Source: an uncultured Ideonella sp. (GTDB lineage: Bacteria; Pseudomonadota; Gammaproteobacteria; Burkholderiales; Burkholderiaceae). From it: DNA of 45,135 nucleotides. The notes under the pieces were generated by a model that saw only the letters and a list, made by a program, of their open reading frames with translations, did not search any database and was not told the DNA's origin. Position 1 is the first letter of the stretch, and every line of letters begins with the position of its first letter. Position numbers and translations under genes: made by a program. Shown here piece after piece: positions 26,250 through 35,104 of the stretch. Location of the stretch: contig CAMLGG010000007.1 in the NCBI GenBank assembly GCA_946479475.1, positions 1 to 45,135 on the forward strand, written 5' to 3'.

Positions 26250-27550
26250 TGCGCCTTCGCCTCCTGGCCGTGGCCGTGCTGGCCAGCGTGCTCGCGCTGC
26301 CGGCCCATGCCGAGGACCTGCTGCAGGTCTACGCGCAGGCCCGCGCTGCCGACCCAGTGCTCGCTGCCGCCGATGCGCGGCTCGGCGTGCAACGCGAGTC
26401 CGCCGTCCAGGCCCGTGCCGCGCTGCTGCCGCAGTGGCAGCTCTCGGCCACCGAGATGCGCGACCAGCAGGACGGCTCGCGCAGCCGGCAGCTCGCCAGC
26501 ACGGTCAGCCAGGCCCTGTTCGACCTCGGTGCGCTGCGGCGCTGGGATGCCGAGCGCAGCCTCGAATCGGCCGAGTCGCTGCGCCTGCGCGCCGCCGAGC
26601 AGGCCTTGTGCGCACGCGTGGCCGCGGCCTACTTCGGTGTCCTGTCCGCCCAGGCCGCGCTCGTGACGACGCAGGCCAACGAAGAAGCGTTCGCCGCCCA
26701 GGTCGCGCAGGCCGGCAAGCGCTTCGAGGCCGGGCTCTCCGCCCAGGTCGACGTCGACCAGGCCCGCGCCTACCACGCACTGGCCCGCGGCGCGACGCTG
26801 CAGGCCCGGCAGGCGCTGGCGGATGCGCGCCAGGCCCTGGCCGAGCTCACCGGCCATGCTCCGGGCGAACTCAAGCCACTGGCCGCGGACCTGCCGGCCG
26901 TCCCCCCCGAGCCGGCCGCGCCGCAGGCCTGGGTGCAGCGAGCCCTGCAGGCCAACCCCGCGCTGCTCGCGCAGGCGCGCGTGGTCGACGCCAGCGAGCA
27001 GCGCATCGGTGCCGCGCGCGCCGCGCACTGGCCCACGCTGAGCGCCGGCGTCGAATCCAGCCGCCTCGGAGGTGCCGGCACCACGGATGCCGAGCGGCGC
27101 GGCAGCACGCAGCTCGCCGTCACCCTGACGGTGCCTCTGTTCGCCGGCGGCGCCACGCAATCCGCTGTCCGGCAGGCCGCCTGGCAGCGCGACATCGCCC
27201 GCGACGACCTCGAAGTCGCCCGGCGCGCGCTGGTCCGCGAGACCGAGGCGCAGGTGCAGGCCGTCGCCGCCGGCGCGGCGCTCATCGAGACGACGCGTGC
27301 GGCGGTCGCCGCCGCCGACCAGGCCCTGGCCTCCACCCGGTCGGGCCAGAGCCTCGGCACCCGGACCATGACCGACCTGCTGCTCGCCATCCAGACCCAG
27401 GCCGCGGCCCAGAACGCCCACGACCAGGCCCGCCACGGCTACGTCCTCGCCCGGCTTCTGCTGCAACAGGCGGCGGGTGCGCTCGGCGAGCCCGAACTCG
27501 CCACCGTCAACCAGTGGCTGCTGTCGACCACATCCAAGGAGCCCAGCTGA
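26249..27550 (+). CDS. TolC-family outer membrane efflux protein
   Basis: A 433-residue outer membrane protein with a Sec signal peptide (LLAVAVLASVLALPAHA, cleavage near residue 21). The two repeated halves of the TolC/OEP fold are visible. The first begins LLQVYAQARAADPVLAAADARL and has AYFGVLSAQAALVTTQANEE and KRFEAGLSAQVDVDQARAYH. The second has VQRALQANPALLAQARVVDA, TVPLFAGGATQSAVRQA and GTRTMTDLLLAIQTQAAAQN. It provides the outer membrane duct for the exporter. Its start overlaps the ATPase stop and its stop overlaps the permease start (CTGATG), so translation is coupled on both sides. Confidence 0.95.
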
Positions 27551-28851
27551 TGCTTGCCTACTACTTCGACTGCGCGCTGCGCAGCTACAAGTCGGCGCGC
27601 GCCCTGAGCGTGCTGATGGTTCTCGCGCTGGGCCTGGGCATAGGCGCCTGCATGACCACGCTGACCGTCTACCGCGTGCTGGCCGGCGACCCGATCCCGC
27701 ACAAGAGCGACCGGCTCTTCAACGTGCAGCTCGATGCCGCCAGCATGATCGGCTACCAGGCGGGCCAGGAGCCGACCTTCCAGCTCAGCCGCTTCGACGC
27801 CGAGGCCCTCATGCGCGCGAAACACGCCAAGCGCCAGGTGATGATGACCGGCGCCAACGTGCCCGTGCAGCCCGACTCGACGGCGATCAAGCCCTTCTAC
27901 GCGACGGCCCGCTACACCTCGGCCGACTTCTTCGCGATGTTCGACGCGCCCTTCCTCTTCGGCGGCGCGTGGGATGCGCAGGCCGACGAGGGGCAGGCGC
28001 GCGTCATCGTGATTTCCAAGGCCCTCAACGAGAAGGTCTTCGGCGGCGAGAACAGCATCGGCCGCGAGCTGCGCATCCGCAGCGTGCCCATGCGCGTCGT
28101 CGGCGTGCTCAAGGACTGGAAGCCGGTCCCGCACTACTACGACATGACCATGGGCATGACCGAATACGAGCAGGTGCTGCTGCCCTTCTCGACCGCCATG
28201 GGCCTGAAGTTCGGCAGCTCCGGCAACATGGACTGCTGGGGCAACTCCAACGGCCTGAGCCCGCGCGACATGAACTCGCCCTGCGCCTGGATCCAGTACT
28301 GGGTCGAGCTGGAGTCGGCGGACCAGGCCCCCGCCTTCCGCGACTACCTCGTGCAGTACTCCGAGGAGCAGCGCCGCGCCGGCCGCTTCGAGCGGCCGCC
28401 CAACGTGCGGCTGCGCAACGTGGTCGACTGGCTGCTCTACCAGAAGGCCCTGCCGAGCGACGTGCGGCTGCAGGTGTGGCTGGCCTTCGGCTTCCTCGGC
28501 GTGTGCCTGACCAACACGGTGGGCCTGCTGCTGGCCAAGTGCCTGCGGCGCTCCGGCGAGATCGGCGTGCGGCGCGCGCTCGGCGCCACGAAGCGCGCGA
28601 TCTTCGCCCAGTTCCTCGTCGAGGCCGGCACGCTGGGGCTGGCAGGCGGCGCGCTGGGCCTGCTGCTCGCGGTGGCGGGGCTGTGGCTGGTCCAGCACAG
28701 CCCGGCGGAGTACGCACCGCTGGTCCGCATGGACTGGGGCACCCTGTCGCTCACCATCGTGCTCGCCCTGGGTGCCAGCCTGGTCGCCGGGCTGCTGCCC
28801 GCCTGGCGCGCCGCGAACGTCACGCCCGCCCAGCAACTCAAGACCCAGTGA
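27550..28851 (+). CDS. ABC transporter permease 1 (MacB/FtsX type)
   Basis: A 433-residue inner-membrane permease with the MacB_PCD plus FtsX layout. TM1 is about residues 20-40 (VLMVLALGLGIGACMTTLT), followed by a large periplasmic domain to about 300. Three C-terminal transmembrane helices follow, with the EIGVRRALGATKRAIFAQFL cytoplasmic loop and terminal PAWRAANVTPAQQLKTQ that FtsX-domain proteins share. The ATPase domain found in MacB itself is absent; it is supplied by the separate gene at 25527. ATG 27550 overlaps the TolC-like stop. A second, different permease follows after 8 bases, so the transporter is probably a heterodimer of permeases. Confidence 0.93.
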   Translation: MLAYYFDCALRSYKSARALSVLMVLALGLGIGACMTTLTVYRVLAGDPIPHKSDRLFNVQLDAASMIGYQAGQEPTFQLSRFDAEALMRAKHAKRQVMMTGANVPVQPDSTAIKPFYATARYTSADFFAMFDAPFLFGGAWDAQADEGQARVIVISKALNEKVFGGENSIGRELRIRSVPMRVVGVLKDWKPVPHYYDMTMGMTEYEQVLLPFSTAMGLKFGSSGNMDCWGNSNGLSPRDMNSPCAWIQYWVELESADQAPAFRDYLVQYSEEQRRAGRFERPPNVRLRNVVDWLLYQKALPSDVRLQVWLAFGFLGVCLTNTVGLLLAKCLRRSGEIGVRRALGATKRAIFAQFLVEAGTLGLAGGALGLLLAVAGLWLVQHSPAEYAPLVRMDWGTLSLTIVLALGASLVAGLLPAWRAANVTPAQQLKTQ

Positions 28852-28859
28852 GGCCCCGC

Positions 28860-30077
28860 ATGGACATCCTGCCCATCCTCTCGACCCTGCGCCGGCACAA
28901 GACCGCCGCCGGCCTCATCGTGCTGGAGATCGCCCTCACCAGCACCATCGTCTGCAACGCGCTGCACATGATCAGCCAGCGCATCGAGATGCTGCACCAC
29001 GACAGCGGCCTGCCCGAGAGCGAGCTGCTGGTGCTCAACGTGCGCTCCACCGGCGGCCCGGCCGATGCGGACGAGCTCACCGGCCGCGACCTGGCCGGCC
29101 TGCGCGCGCTGCCCGGCGTCAAGGGCGCCGCCGTGGTGAACCAGGTGATCTACGGCGGCAACAGCAACAACAGCGACGTGCGCAACACCGAGGACCGCAA
29201 TGGCCCGCGGCAGAGCGCCTCCTTCTACGCCGGCGGCGAGCAGACCCTCGCGACCATGGGCCTGAAGCTCGCCGAAGGCCGGGACTTCAGTCCCGAGGAG
29301 TACCAGGCCAGTTCGGTGGTCGACCAGCAGGAGGATCCCAACGTCGGCCAGGTGATCGTCAACCGCAACCTCGCCGAACGGCTCTACCCCGGCCGCTCGG
29401 CCGTCGGCCAGCCGCTGTGGAGCTACGGCGACCACCCTTCCACCATCATCGGCGTCGTGGATCGACTGACCCATCCGTATCCCGGCAAGGCGCAGCGCGA
29501 CGAAGGCTTCGCGATGCTGTTCCCGATCCGGCCCAGCTTCCGCAGCGCGAGCTACCTGGTGCGTGTCGACCCGGGGCAGCGCGACGCGGTGATGAAGGCC
29601 GCCTCGGGCGTCATCGAGCGCAACGACCCCAGCCGCATCCTGCGCGATCCCAAGCCCCTGGTGGAGATGCGCGCCGCCTACTACGCGCAGGACCGCGCCA
29701 TGGTCGGCCTCATGGCCGGCGTGATCGTCGCCCTGCTGGTGGTGACCGCCTTCGGCATCGTCGGCCTGGCCAGCTTCTGGGTCCAGCAGCGCACGCGCAT
29801 GATCGGCACGCGCCGGGCCATGGGCGCGACCAGGGGCCAGATCCTGCGCTACTTCCAGCTCGAGAACTTCCTGCTCTCCTCGCTGGGCATCGCGCTGGGC
29901 ATGGGCGGCGCCTTCGTTCTCAGCATGGTGCTGATGAGCAGCTACGAGATGCCGCGGCTGCCGCTGTGGTACCTGCCGGTCGGCGCTCTCGTGCTGTGGG
30001 GCCTGGGGCAGCTCGCGGTCCTCGCGCCTGCGCGGCGCGCTGCGGCCTTGCCACCGGTGCAGGCGCTGCGGACCTGA
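28860..30077 (+). CDS. ABC transporter permease 2 (MacB/FtsX type)
   Basis: A 405-residue partner permease with the same topology as permease 1. TM1 (about residues 17-36) is followed by a periplasmic MacB_PCD-like domain containing GVKGAAVVNQVIYGGNSNNS and IVNRNLAERLYPGRSAVGQP. Three C-terminal helices follow, with a TRMIGTRRAMGATRGQILRY loop and terminal PARRAAALPPVQALRT. Sequence similarity to permease 1 is limited to the FtsX core, so these are diverged subunits rather than recent duplicates. ATG 28860 is 8 bases after permease 1. The pairing of two unlike permeases with one ATPase differs from homodimeric MacB. Confidence 0.92.
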   Translation: MDILPILSTLRRHKTAAGLIVLEIALTSTIVCNALHMISQRIEMLHHDSGLPESELLVLNVRSTGGPADADELTGRDLAGLRALPGVKGAAVVNQVIYGGNSNNSDVRNTEDRNGPRQSASFYAGGEQTLATMGLKLAEGRDFSPEEYQASSVVDQQEDPNVGQVIVNRNLAERLYPGRSAVGQPLWSYGDHPSTIIGVVDRLTHPYPGKAQRDEGFAMLFPIRPSFRSASYLVRVDPGQRDAVMKAASGVIERNDPSRILRDPKPLVEMRAAYYAQDRAMVGLMAGVIVALLVVTAFGIVGLASFWVQQRTRMIGTRRAMGATRGQILRYFQLENFLLSSLGIALGMGGAFVLSMVLMSSYEMPRLPLWYLPVGALVLWGLGQLAVLAPARRAAALPPVQALRT

Positions 30078-30097
30078 GGAGAGAATCGACCCCTGCG

Positions 30098-31453
30098 ATG
30101 CATACCGTCCTGATCATCGATGACAACCCCGGCGTGGGCGAGGCGCTCGCGCTGCTGCTCTCTCTGCGCGACATCCGCGCGCTGCAGGCGGCCACGCCGG
30201 CCGAAGGACTGGCGATCGTTGCGCGCGAGCGGGTCGACCTGGTGATCCAGGACATGAACTTCAGTGCCGACACCACCTCCGGCGAGGAAGGGGTCGCGCT
30301 CTTCCGCGCGCTGCGCGAACGCAACCCCGACCTGCCGGTGATCCTGCTCACCGCCTGGACCAGGCTGGAGAGCGCCGTCGAGCTGGTCAAGGCCGGCGCG
30401 GCCGACTACCTCGCCAAGCCCTGGGACGATGCCAAGCTGCTGGCCGCCGTCGGCAACCTTCTGGAGCTGGGCGATTCCAACCGCGAGCTGACCCGCACGC
30501 GGCACGAGAGGCGCGAACGGCGCAGGGCCCTCGCCGAGCGCTTCGACGTCGACGGCCTGGTCTTCGCGAGCGACGCGATGCTGTCGATGCTGGAGCTGGC
30601 CGCCCAGGTGGCCCGCACCGACCTGCCGGTGCTCGTCACCGGCCCGAACGGCGTCGGCAAGGAGAAGGTGGCCGCGCTCGTCCACGCCAACTCGGCGCGC
30701 CGCTCGCAGCCCTTCGTGGCGCTGAACTGCGGCGCCCTGCCCTCCGAGCTCATCGAGGCCGAGCTCTTCGGCGCGGACAGCGGCGCCTACACCGGCGCCC
30801 ATCGCGCGCGAGAGGGCCGCTTCGAGGCCGCGCACGGCGGCACGCTCTTTCTCGACGAGATCGGCAACCTGCCGCTGGCCGGCCAGGTCAAGCTGCTGCG
30901 CGTGCTGGAGACCGGCCGCTTCGAGCGCCTGGGCTCGAGCCGCACCCGCGAGGCGAAGGTGCGCATCATCAGCGCCACCAATGCCGACCTCAAGGCCATG
31001 GTCGCGGCCGGCAGCTTCCGCGAGGACCTGTACTACCGCCTCAACGTCTTCGAGCTCAAGGTGCCGCCGCTGGCCCAGCGGCGGGACGACGTGCTGCCGC
31101 TGGCCGCGCACTTCCTCGGCGGCAGCGAGGCCCGCCTGTCCGAGGCCGCGCGCGAATTGCTGCTGGCCCATCACTGGCCGGGCAACGTGCGCGAGCTGAA
31201 GAACGTGATGGCCCGCGCCGCCCTGCTCGCCGGCGACGGCCCCATCCTGCCGGTGCACCTGCAGATCGAGCTGCCCGCGCGGCATGCCGTGGCGCGCGAT
31301 CTCGACGAACCGGGCAAGGAGGCGGTGCAGGCCGCGCTGGCCGAGGCCCACGGGGTGGTCAGCCGTGCCGCGCAGGCACTCGGCCTGTCGCGCCAGGCGC
31401 TGTATCGCCGCATGGAGCGCTACGGCCTGGTGTCCGAGACCGGCGGGCCGTGA
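30098..31453 (+). CDS. NtrC-type sigma-54 response regulator
   Basis: A 451-residue activator with receiver, AAA+ and DNA-binding domains. The receiver has Asp8/Asp9 in IIDDN, phospho-acceptor Asp52 in IQDMNF, Thr in LTAW and Lys in AKPW. The AAA+ domain has Walker A GPNGVGKE at 182-189, the sigma-54 contact loop GAYTGA at 229-234 (GAFTGA in most family members), Walker B GGTLFLDE at 247-254 and an [10 protein letters not shown] segment. The C terminus is a Fis-type helix-turn-helix, [20 protein letters not shown]. It lies between the exporter permeases and its probable kinase, and a sigma-54 promoter with palindromic upstream sites precedes the operon, so positive autoregulation is likely. 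Confidence 0.95.
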   Translation: MHTVLIIDDNPGVGEALALLLSLRDIRALQAATPAEGLAIVARERVDLVIQDMNFSADTTSGEEGVALFRALRERNPDLPVILLTAWTRLESAVELVKAGAADYLAKPWDDAKLLAAVGNLLELGDSNRELTRTRHERRERRRALAERFDVDGLVFASDAMLSMLELAAQVARTDLPVLVTGPNGVGKEKVAALVHANSARRSQPFVALNCGALPSELIEAELFGADSGAYTGAHRAREGRFEAAHGGTLFLDEIGNLPLAGQVKLLRVLETGRFERLGSSRTREAKVRIISATNADLKAMVAAGSFREDLYYRLNVFELKVPPLAQRRDDVLPLAAHFLGGSEARLSEAARELLLAHHWPGNVRELKNVMARAALLAGDGPILPVHLQIELPARHAVARDLDEPGKEAVQAALAEAHGVVSRAAQALGLSRQALYRRMERYGLVSETGGP

Positions 31454-31509
31454 GACACCATCGGCGGGCCGAGCGCAGGGCCGCTCCCAAGCCGGCCGCT
31501 GCCGGGCGA

Positions 31510-31555
31510 GGACCGTCCCCCGGACGGTCCACGTCCACGGCAGCCCCCTCGGGGG
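31510..31555 (+). promoter_or_regulatory. Two intercistronic hairpins between response regulator and kinase
   Basis: GGACCGTCC-CCC-GGACGGTCC (31510-31530, perfect nine-base arms) and then CCCCC-TC-GGGGG (31544-31555). Neither has a T-run. They lie in the only long gap of the operon (136 bases) and precede a TTG start, so they could lower kinase output relative to the regulator by processing, attenuation or stabilising the upstream RNA end. Confidence 0.55.
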
Positions 31556-31589
31556 ATCGACCGGCGTACGCGTCGGGCGAGGGACTCCA

Positions 31590-32972
31590 TTGAGCTGGCG
31601 CGGCAGCCTGCACGCCAGGCTCACGCTCCTGCTGCTCGCCGCCGTGGTGGCCGCGGGCCTGGTGCATGCGGCGATCGTGCAGTGGCCCCTGCCCCAGCTG
31701 CTGGAGGAGCTGCACCGCCGCCTGAAGTGGCCGCTGGCCGCGCCGGCGCCGGGCAGTGCCGCCGCGCTGGGACTCACCCTGCTGCTGATGCTGCCCCTGG
31801 TCCTCGCGCTCGCCGCCAGCGCCGCTTCGCCCCTGCAGCGCCTGCTGCGGGCGCTGCAGGGCGCGGTCCTCAGCTACCGCGAAGGCGACTTCAGCATGTC
31901 GATCCGCGCCCAGGGCTCGGGCGATTTCGGCGAGCTGCTGCGCCTGCACAGCGAGCTCGGCCAGGCCCTGCGCGAGCAGCGCCAGCAGCTGGCGCAACGT
32001 GAGCTGCTGCTCGACACGGTGGTGCAGAACACGCCGCTCGCGCTGTTGCTCGCCCAGGCCGACGGCCGCATCGTCTACGCCAACATCGCTGCGCGGCAAC
32101 TGCTCGCGCAGGGCCGCAGCCTGCTCGGCCTGTCGCTCGACGAGGAGGTGCTGGCCGATGCGCCATCCGACCTGCGCGCGGCCCTGCAGAGCCGCCAGGA
32201 CCAGCTCTTCTCGGTGGTCGACGAGTCCGGCCACGAGGAGCACTTCCACCTCTCGCAACGCGCGCTGCTGCTGCAGGGCCAGCCGCACCGCCTGCTGCTG
32301 CTGCGCCGCATGACCCGCGAGCTCGCCCGCGAGGAGGTGGCGAGCTGGAAGCGGGTCATCCGCGTGATCAGCCACGAGCTGAACAACTCGCTCGCGCCCA
32401 TCTCTTCCCTGGCCCACAGCGGCGCCGAGCTTTCGCGGCGCGGCCAGACGGAGCGGCTGGCCGGCGTCTTCGAAAGCATCGGCGCGCGGGCGGCGCACCT
32501 GCACGCCTTCCTGTCCGGCTATGCACGCTTCGCCAAGCTGCCTCAACCCCAGCCGGCCGATGTCGAGTGGAGCGGCTTCGTCGCCCGCCTCGGCGCTCAT
32601 GCCGCCTTCCGGCTCGACGGCCCCCTGCCCGACGAGCCCGGCTGGTTCGACGCGGTGCAGGTCGAGCAGGCCCTGCTCAACCTGTTGAAGAACGCCCACG
32701 AATCGGGCAGCGCGGCCGACGAGGTGACGCTGGCCGTGGCCCGGCGCGAAACCGACCTGCGTTTCACCGTCGCCGACCGCGGCCCCGGCATGAGCGATGC
32801 CGTGCTCGCACAGGCCCTGCTGCCCTTCTACTCGACCAAGCGCAGCGGCACCGGCCTGGGCCTCGCGCTCGCACGCGAGATCGCCGAGTCGCATGGCGGG
32901 CGCATCGCGCTGGCCAACCGCGAAGGCGGGGGATTGGCGGTGACTCTGGTGCTGCCCACAATCCGCGCATGA
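31590..32972 (+). CDS. Membrane sensor histidine kinase
   Basis: A 460-residue inner-membrane kinase, partner of the preceding NtrC-type regulator. Two N-terminal transmembrane helices enclose a short periplasmic loop; a HAMP-like linker and a PAS-like domain (LLDTVVQNTPLALLLAQADGR) follow. The H box is SHELNNSLAPI with phospho-acceptor His262. The ATP-binding domain has Asn368 in LLNLLKNAHES, DRGPGM, and GTGLGLALAREI. The start is set at TTG 31590, preceded by AGGGA; there is no ATG or GTG in frame between the regulator's stop and this point. The last codons overlap the flavoprotein start (ATGA). The short periplasmic part suggests a membrane- or transporter-derived stimulus. Confidence 0.9.
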   Translation: MSWRGSLHARLTLLLLAAVVAAGLVHAAIVQWPLPQLLEELHRRLKWPLAAPAPGSAAALGLTLLLMLPLVLALAASAASPLQRLLRALQGAVLSYREGDFSMSIRAQGSGDFGELLRLHSELGQALREQRQQLAQRELLLDTVVQNTPLALLLAQADGRIVYANIAARQLLAQGRSLLGLSLDEEVLADAPSDLRAALQSRQDQLFSVVDESGHEEHFHLSQRALLLQGQPHRLLLLRRMTRELAREEVASWKRVIRVISHELNNSLAPISSLAHSGAELSRRGQTERLAGVFESIGARAAHLHAFLSGYARFAKLPQPQPADVEWSGFVARLGAHAAFRLDGPLPDEPGWFDAVQVEQALLNLLKNAHESGSAADEVTLAVARRETDLRFTVADRGPGMSDAVLAQALLPFYSTKRSGTGLGLALAREIAESHGGRIALANREGGGLAVTLVLPTIRA

Positions 32973-34540
32973 ACGAGCACCCCATCGTCATCGCCGGCGG
33001 CGGCATCGCCGGCCTTTACTGCGCGCGCCGCCTGGCCGAGGCCGGCCATCGCCTGCTGATCCTCGAATCGGCCTCCGACCGCTGGGGCGGCCGCATCGAG
33101 ACCGAGGACCTCGACGGCTTCCTCGCCGAGATGGGCCCGATGCGCTACGAGCCGACGCTGCAGCCGCGCTTCGCGGCCCTGTGCGAAGAGCTGGGCGTCG
33201 AGCTGCTGCCCTTCGCCGGTCCGAGTTCCGACAGCGTCACCGCACCCGACCTCGATCTCCCGCCCGAAGAGCGTGGGCTGAACTCCCTGCAGCTCCTGCA
33301 GCGCGGCGTGATGCTCATCATGGGCCGCGAGCCGGACGACCAGGCCTGGATAGACGGCCTGACCGAAGACGACTACATGCGCTTTCGCAAGCATGCGCAG
33401 CTGCATGGACAGCCCCTGTGGGCCACCGGCTTCTGGAACGCGCTGTCGGCCCAGGGCATCCTCAGCCATCGCGCGCTGGTGAAGCTGCGCGACACCGGGA
33501 CCTTCTATCACATGATCCCGGAGAACCTGAACGCCATCGAATGGATCATCTGGTGGCTGCGCGCGCTCAAGACCGTGGGGCGCGAGCTGGCCACCATCTC
33601 GGGCGGCTCGGCCCGCCTCACCGAGGGCCTGCTCGCCGAGCTGCGGCGCCATCCGAACGTGACGCTCGCGGGTGGCCACACCCTGCTCGGCCTGCAACCA
33701 GCAGGCCTCGGCAGCAGCCGGCTGCTGCTCGACGTGCGCACGCAGAGCGGCATCACCCAGATCGGCACCGACCGGCTCATCCTCGCGCTGCCGCGGCAGC
33801 CGCTGGTCAAGCTCTCGCCGCAGCTGCCGCGCCACATCGCCCGTCAGCTCGACACCGTCAACGGCTTCCCGATGCTGAAGGTCTTCCTCGTCAGCAACGC
33901 GCCCTGGTGGGACCACGACCAGCCGCCGCAGCAGCACGCCAACTGCATGCCCACGCGCGAGGTGCATTACTTCCGCCGCCCGCGCGACAACGACCCCGAC
34001 GGCCACGGCATGGTGCTGCTCTACATGGACCGGCCGTCGACCGAGTTCTGGCGCACCTACGTCACCGACCCGCATCGCCACGACCGCGCCGAGGTCGACC
34101 AGAACGGCCGCATCGTCGATGCCTTCGCCCTGTTCGTCGCCCGCGACGTGAAGCGCTCGCTCGAATCGAGCTCATCGCAGGGCGACGAGGTGCGGCTGAC
34201 CGACCAGGCCCGGCGCCTGTTCCAGCAGATGACGCTGGCCGAGGCCACCGCCCACGTCCGCCAGTCCATCGTCACCTACGGCATACGCGACTGGGCCCGC
34301 GCCCCCTACGGCGCCGCCAACCACGGCTGGCAGCCGGGCGTGCGCTCGTGGAAGGTGATGGAATCCTTCAGCGCCTTCGACTTCGGCAGCGGCGCCCGCA
34401 ACCTTCACATCGTCGGCGAGGCCTACTCCGACTACCAGGGCTTCATCGAGGGCGCGCTGAACAGCGCGGAGCTGGCGCTGCGAACCATCGCGCCAGCTGC
34501 GCTGGCCGAAGAGGGCGCGGAAGCAGCGGGCCTCAGCTAA
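32969..34540 (+). CDS. FAD-dependent amine oxidase-like protein
   Basis: A 523-residue flavoprotein of the amine oxidase/phytoene desaturase-like superfamily. The N-terminal dinucleotide motif IAGGGIAGLYCARRLAEAGH (about residues 7-26) and the ESASDRWGGRIETE segment bind FAD. The C-terminal NLHIVGEAYSDYQGFIEGAL is the second FAD motif, with an Asp-Tyr-Gln in place of the more usual hydrophobic residues. There is no signal peptide, so it is probably cytoplasmic. The substrate is not evident; an amine or amino-acid-like oxidation is the family default. ATG 32969 overlaps the kinase stop, so it belongs to the exporter operon. It could modify the exported compound or detoxify a related amine; that link is inference from position only. 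Confidence 0.88.
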   Translation: MNEHPIVIAGGGIAGLYCARRLAEAGHRLLILESASDRWGGRIETEDLDGFLAEMGPMRYEPTLQPRFAALCEELGVELLPFAGPSSDSVTAPDLDLPPEERGLNSLQLLQRGVMLIMGREPDDQAWIDGLTEDDYMRFRKHAQLHGQPLWATGFWNALSAQGILSHRALVKLRDTGTFYHMIPENLNAIEWIIWWLRALKTVGRELATISGGSARLTEGLLAELRRHPNVTLAGGHTLLGLQPAGLGSSRLLLDVRTQSGITQIGTDRLILALPRQPLVKLSPQLPRHIARQLDTVNGFPMLKVFLVSNAPWWDHDQPPQQHANCMPTREVHYFRRPRDNDPDGHGMVLLYMDRPSTEFWRTYVTDPHRHDRAEVDQNGRIVDAFALFVARDVKRSLESSSSQGDEVRLTDQARRLFQQMTLAEATAHVRQSIVTYGIRDWARAPYGAANHGWQPGVRSWKVMESFSAFDFGSGARNLHIVGEAYSDYQGFIEGALNSAELALRTIAPAALAEEGAEAAGLS

Positions 34541-35055
34541 GGACAGCGCAGCACCGCGCCCTGCTGGGTGCAGGTGCCATGCGGCCCGGTCAGGACCGAG
34601 CCGTTGCGCGTCAGGCGCGTGCCGTCGCTGGCCCAGCAGCCGGAGGCGTCGCAGCCAACCACCGTGGTGAGCGTGTCCGATCGCAGCGGCGCCGCTGGTG
34701 CCGCGGGCATGGTCGGCGCCGGCGGCATCTTCACCGGAGGGCCCAGGGTGACCGGCGGTACGCTGACCGGATTGCGGGCGGTGCTGGTCGCAGGCGCGTA
34801 GGCGTTGCCCCGGGCGCCCAGGCAGGCGCGCGCGGCACGCTCGCGCCACGGTTGCAGGCGCGCGGCCGCGACCGCACTGTCGGTCGGACTCGGGGCGACG
34901 TTCGATCCCCCGCCGCGCGAGGCGAGCACGCTGGCCTCCTGCTGCTGCAAGGCGGCCATGGCCTGCTGGCATGCCGGCGAGGCGGTCGTGTCGGGCACTT
35001 GCGCGAACGCCAGCGAAGTTGCGCAGCAAAGGGGAGCGAGCATCCATCGGCGCAT
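34537..35055 (-). CDS. Secreted Cys-containing protein with Pro-rich linker, function unknown
   Basis: A 172-residue protein not assigned to a named family. It begins with a signal peptide (MRRWMLAPLCCATSLAFA). A helical part with two cysteines follows (PACQQAMAALQQQEAS, then RAARACLGARG), then a Pro-rich linker and a small C-terminal domain with four cysteines (VVGCDASGCW, GTCTQQGAVLRCP), which probably form disulfides in the periplasm or outside. I chose ATG 35055 because it places the signal at the N terminus; earlier in-frame ATGs exist at 35079, 35100 and 35115. It lies 49 bases after the CAP-domain gene. Its stop overlaps the convergent flavoprotein stop. Confidence 0.7.
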   Translation of the reverse strand: MRRWMLAPLCCATSLAFAQVPDTTASPACQQAMAALQQQEASVLASRGGGSNVAPSPTDSAVAAARLQPWRERAARACLGARGNAYAPATSTARNPVSVPPVTLGPPVKMPPAPTMPAAPAAPLRSDTLTTVVGCDASGCWASDGTRLTRNGSVLTGPHGTCTQQGAVLRCP

Positions 35056-35104
35056 GGCAGTTGGAGTCTCGCCGTACATCGAAGTTCGGGATCCGTCCAT
35101 CGCT

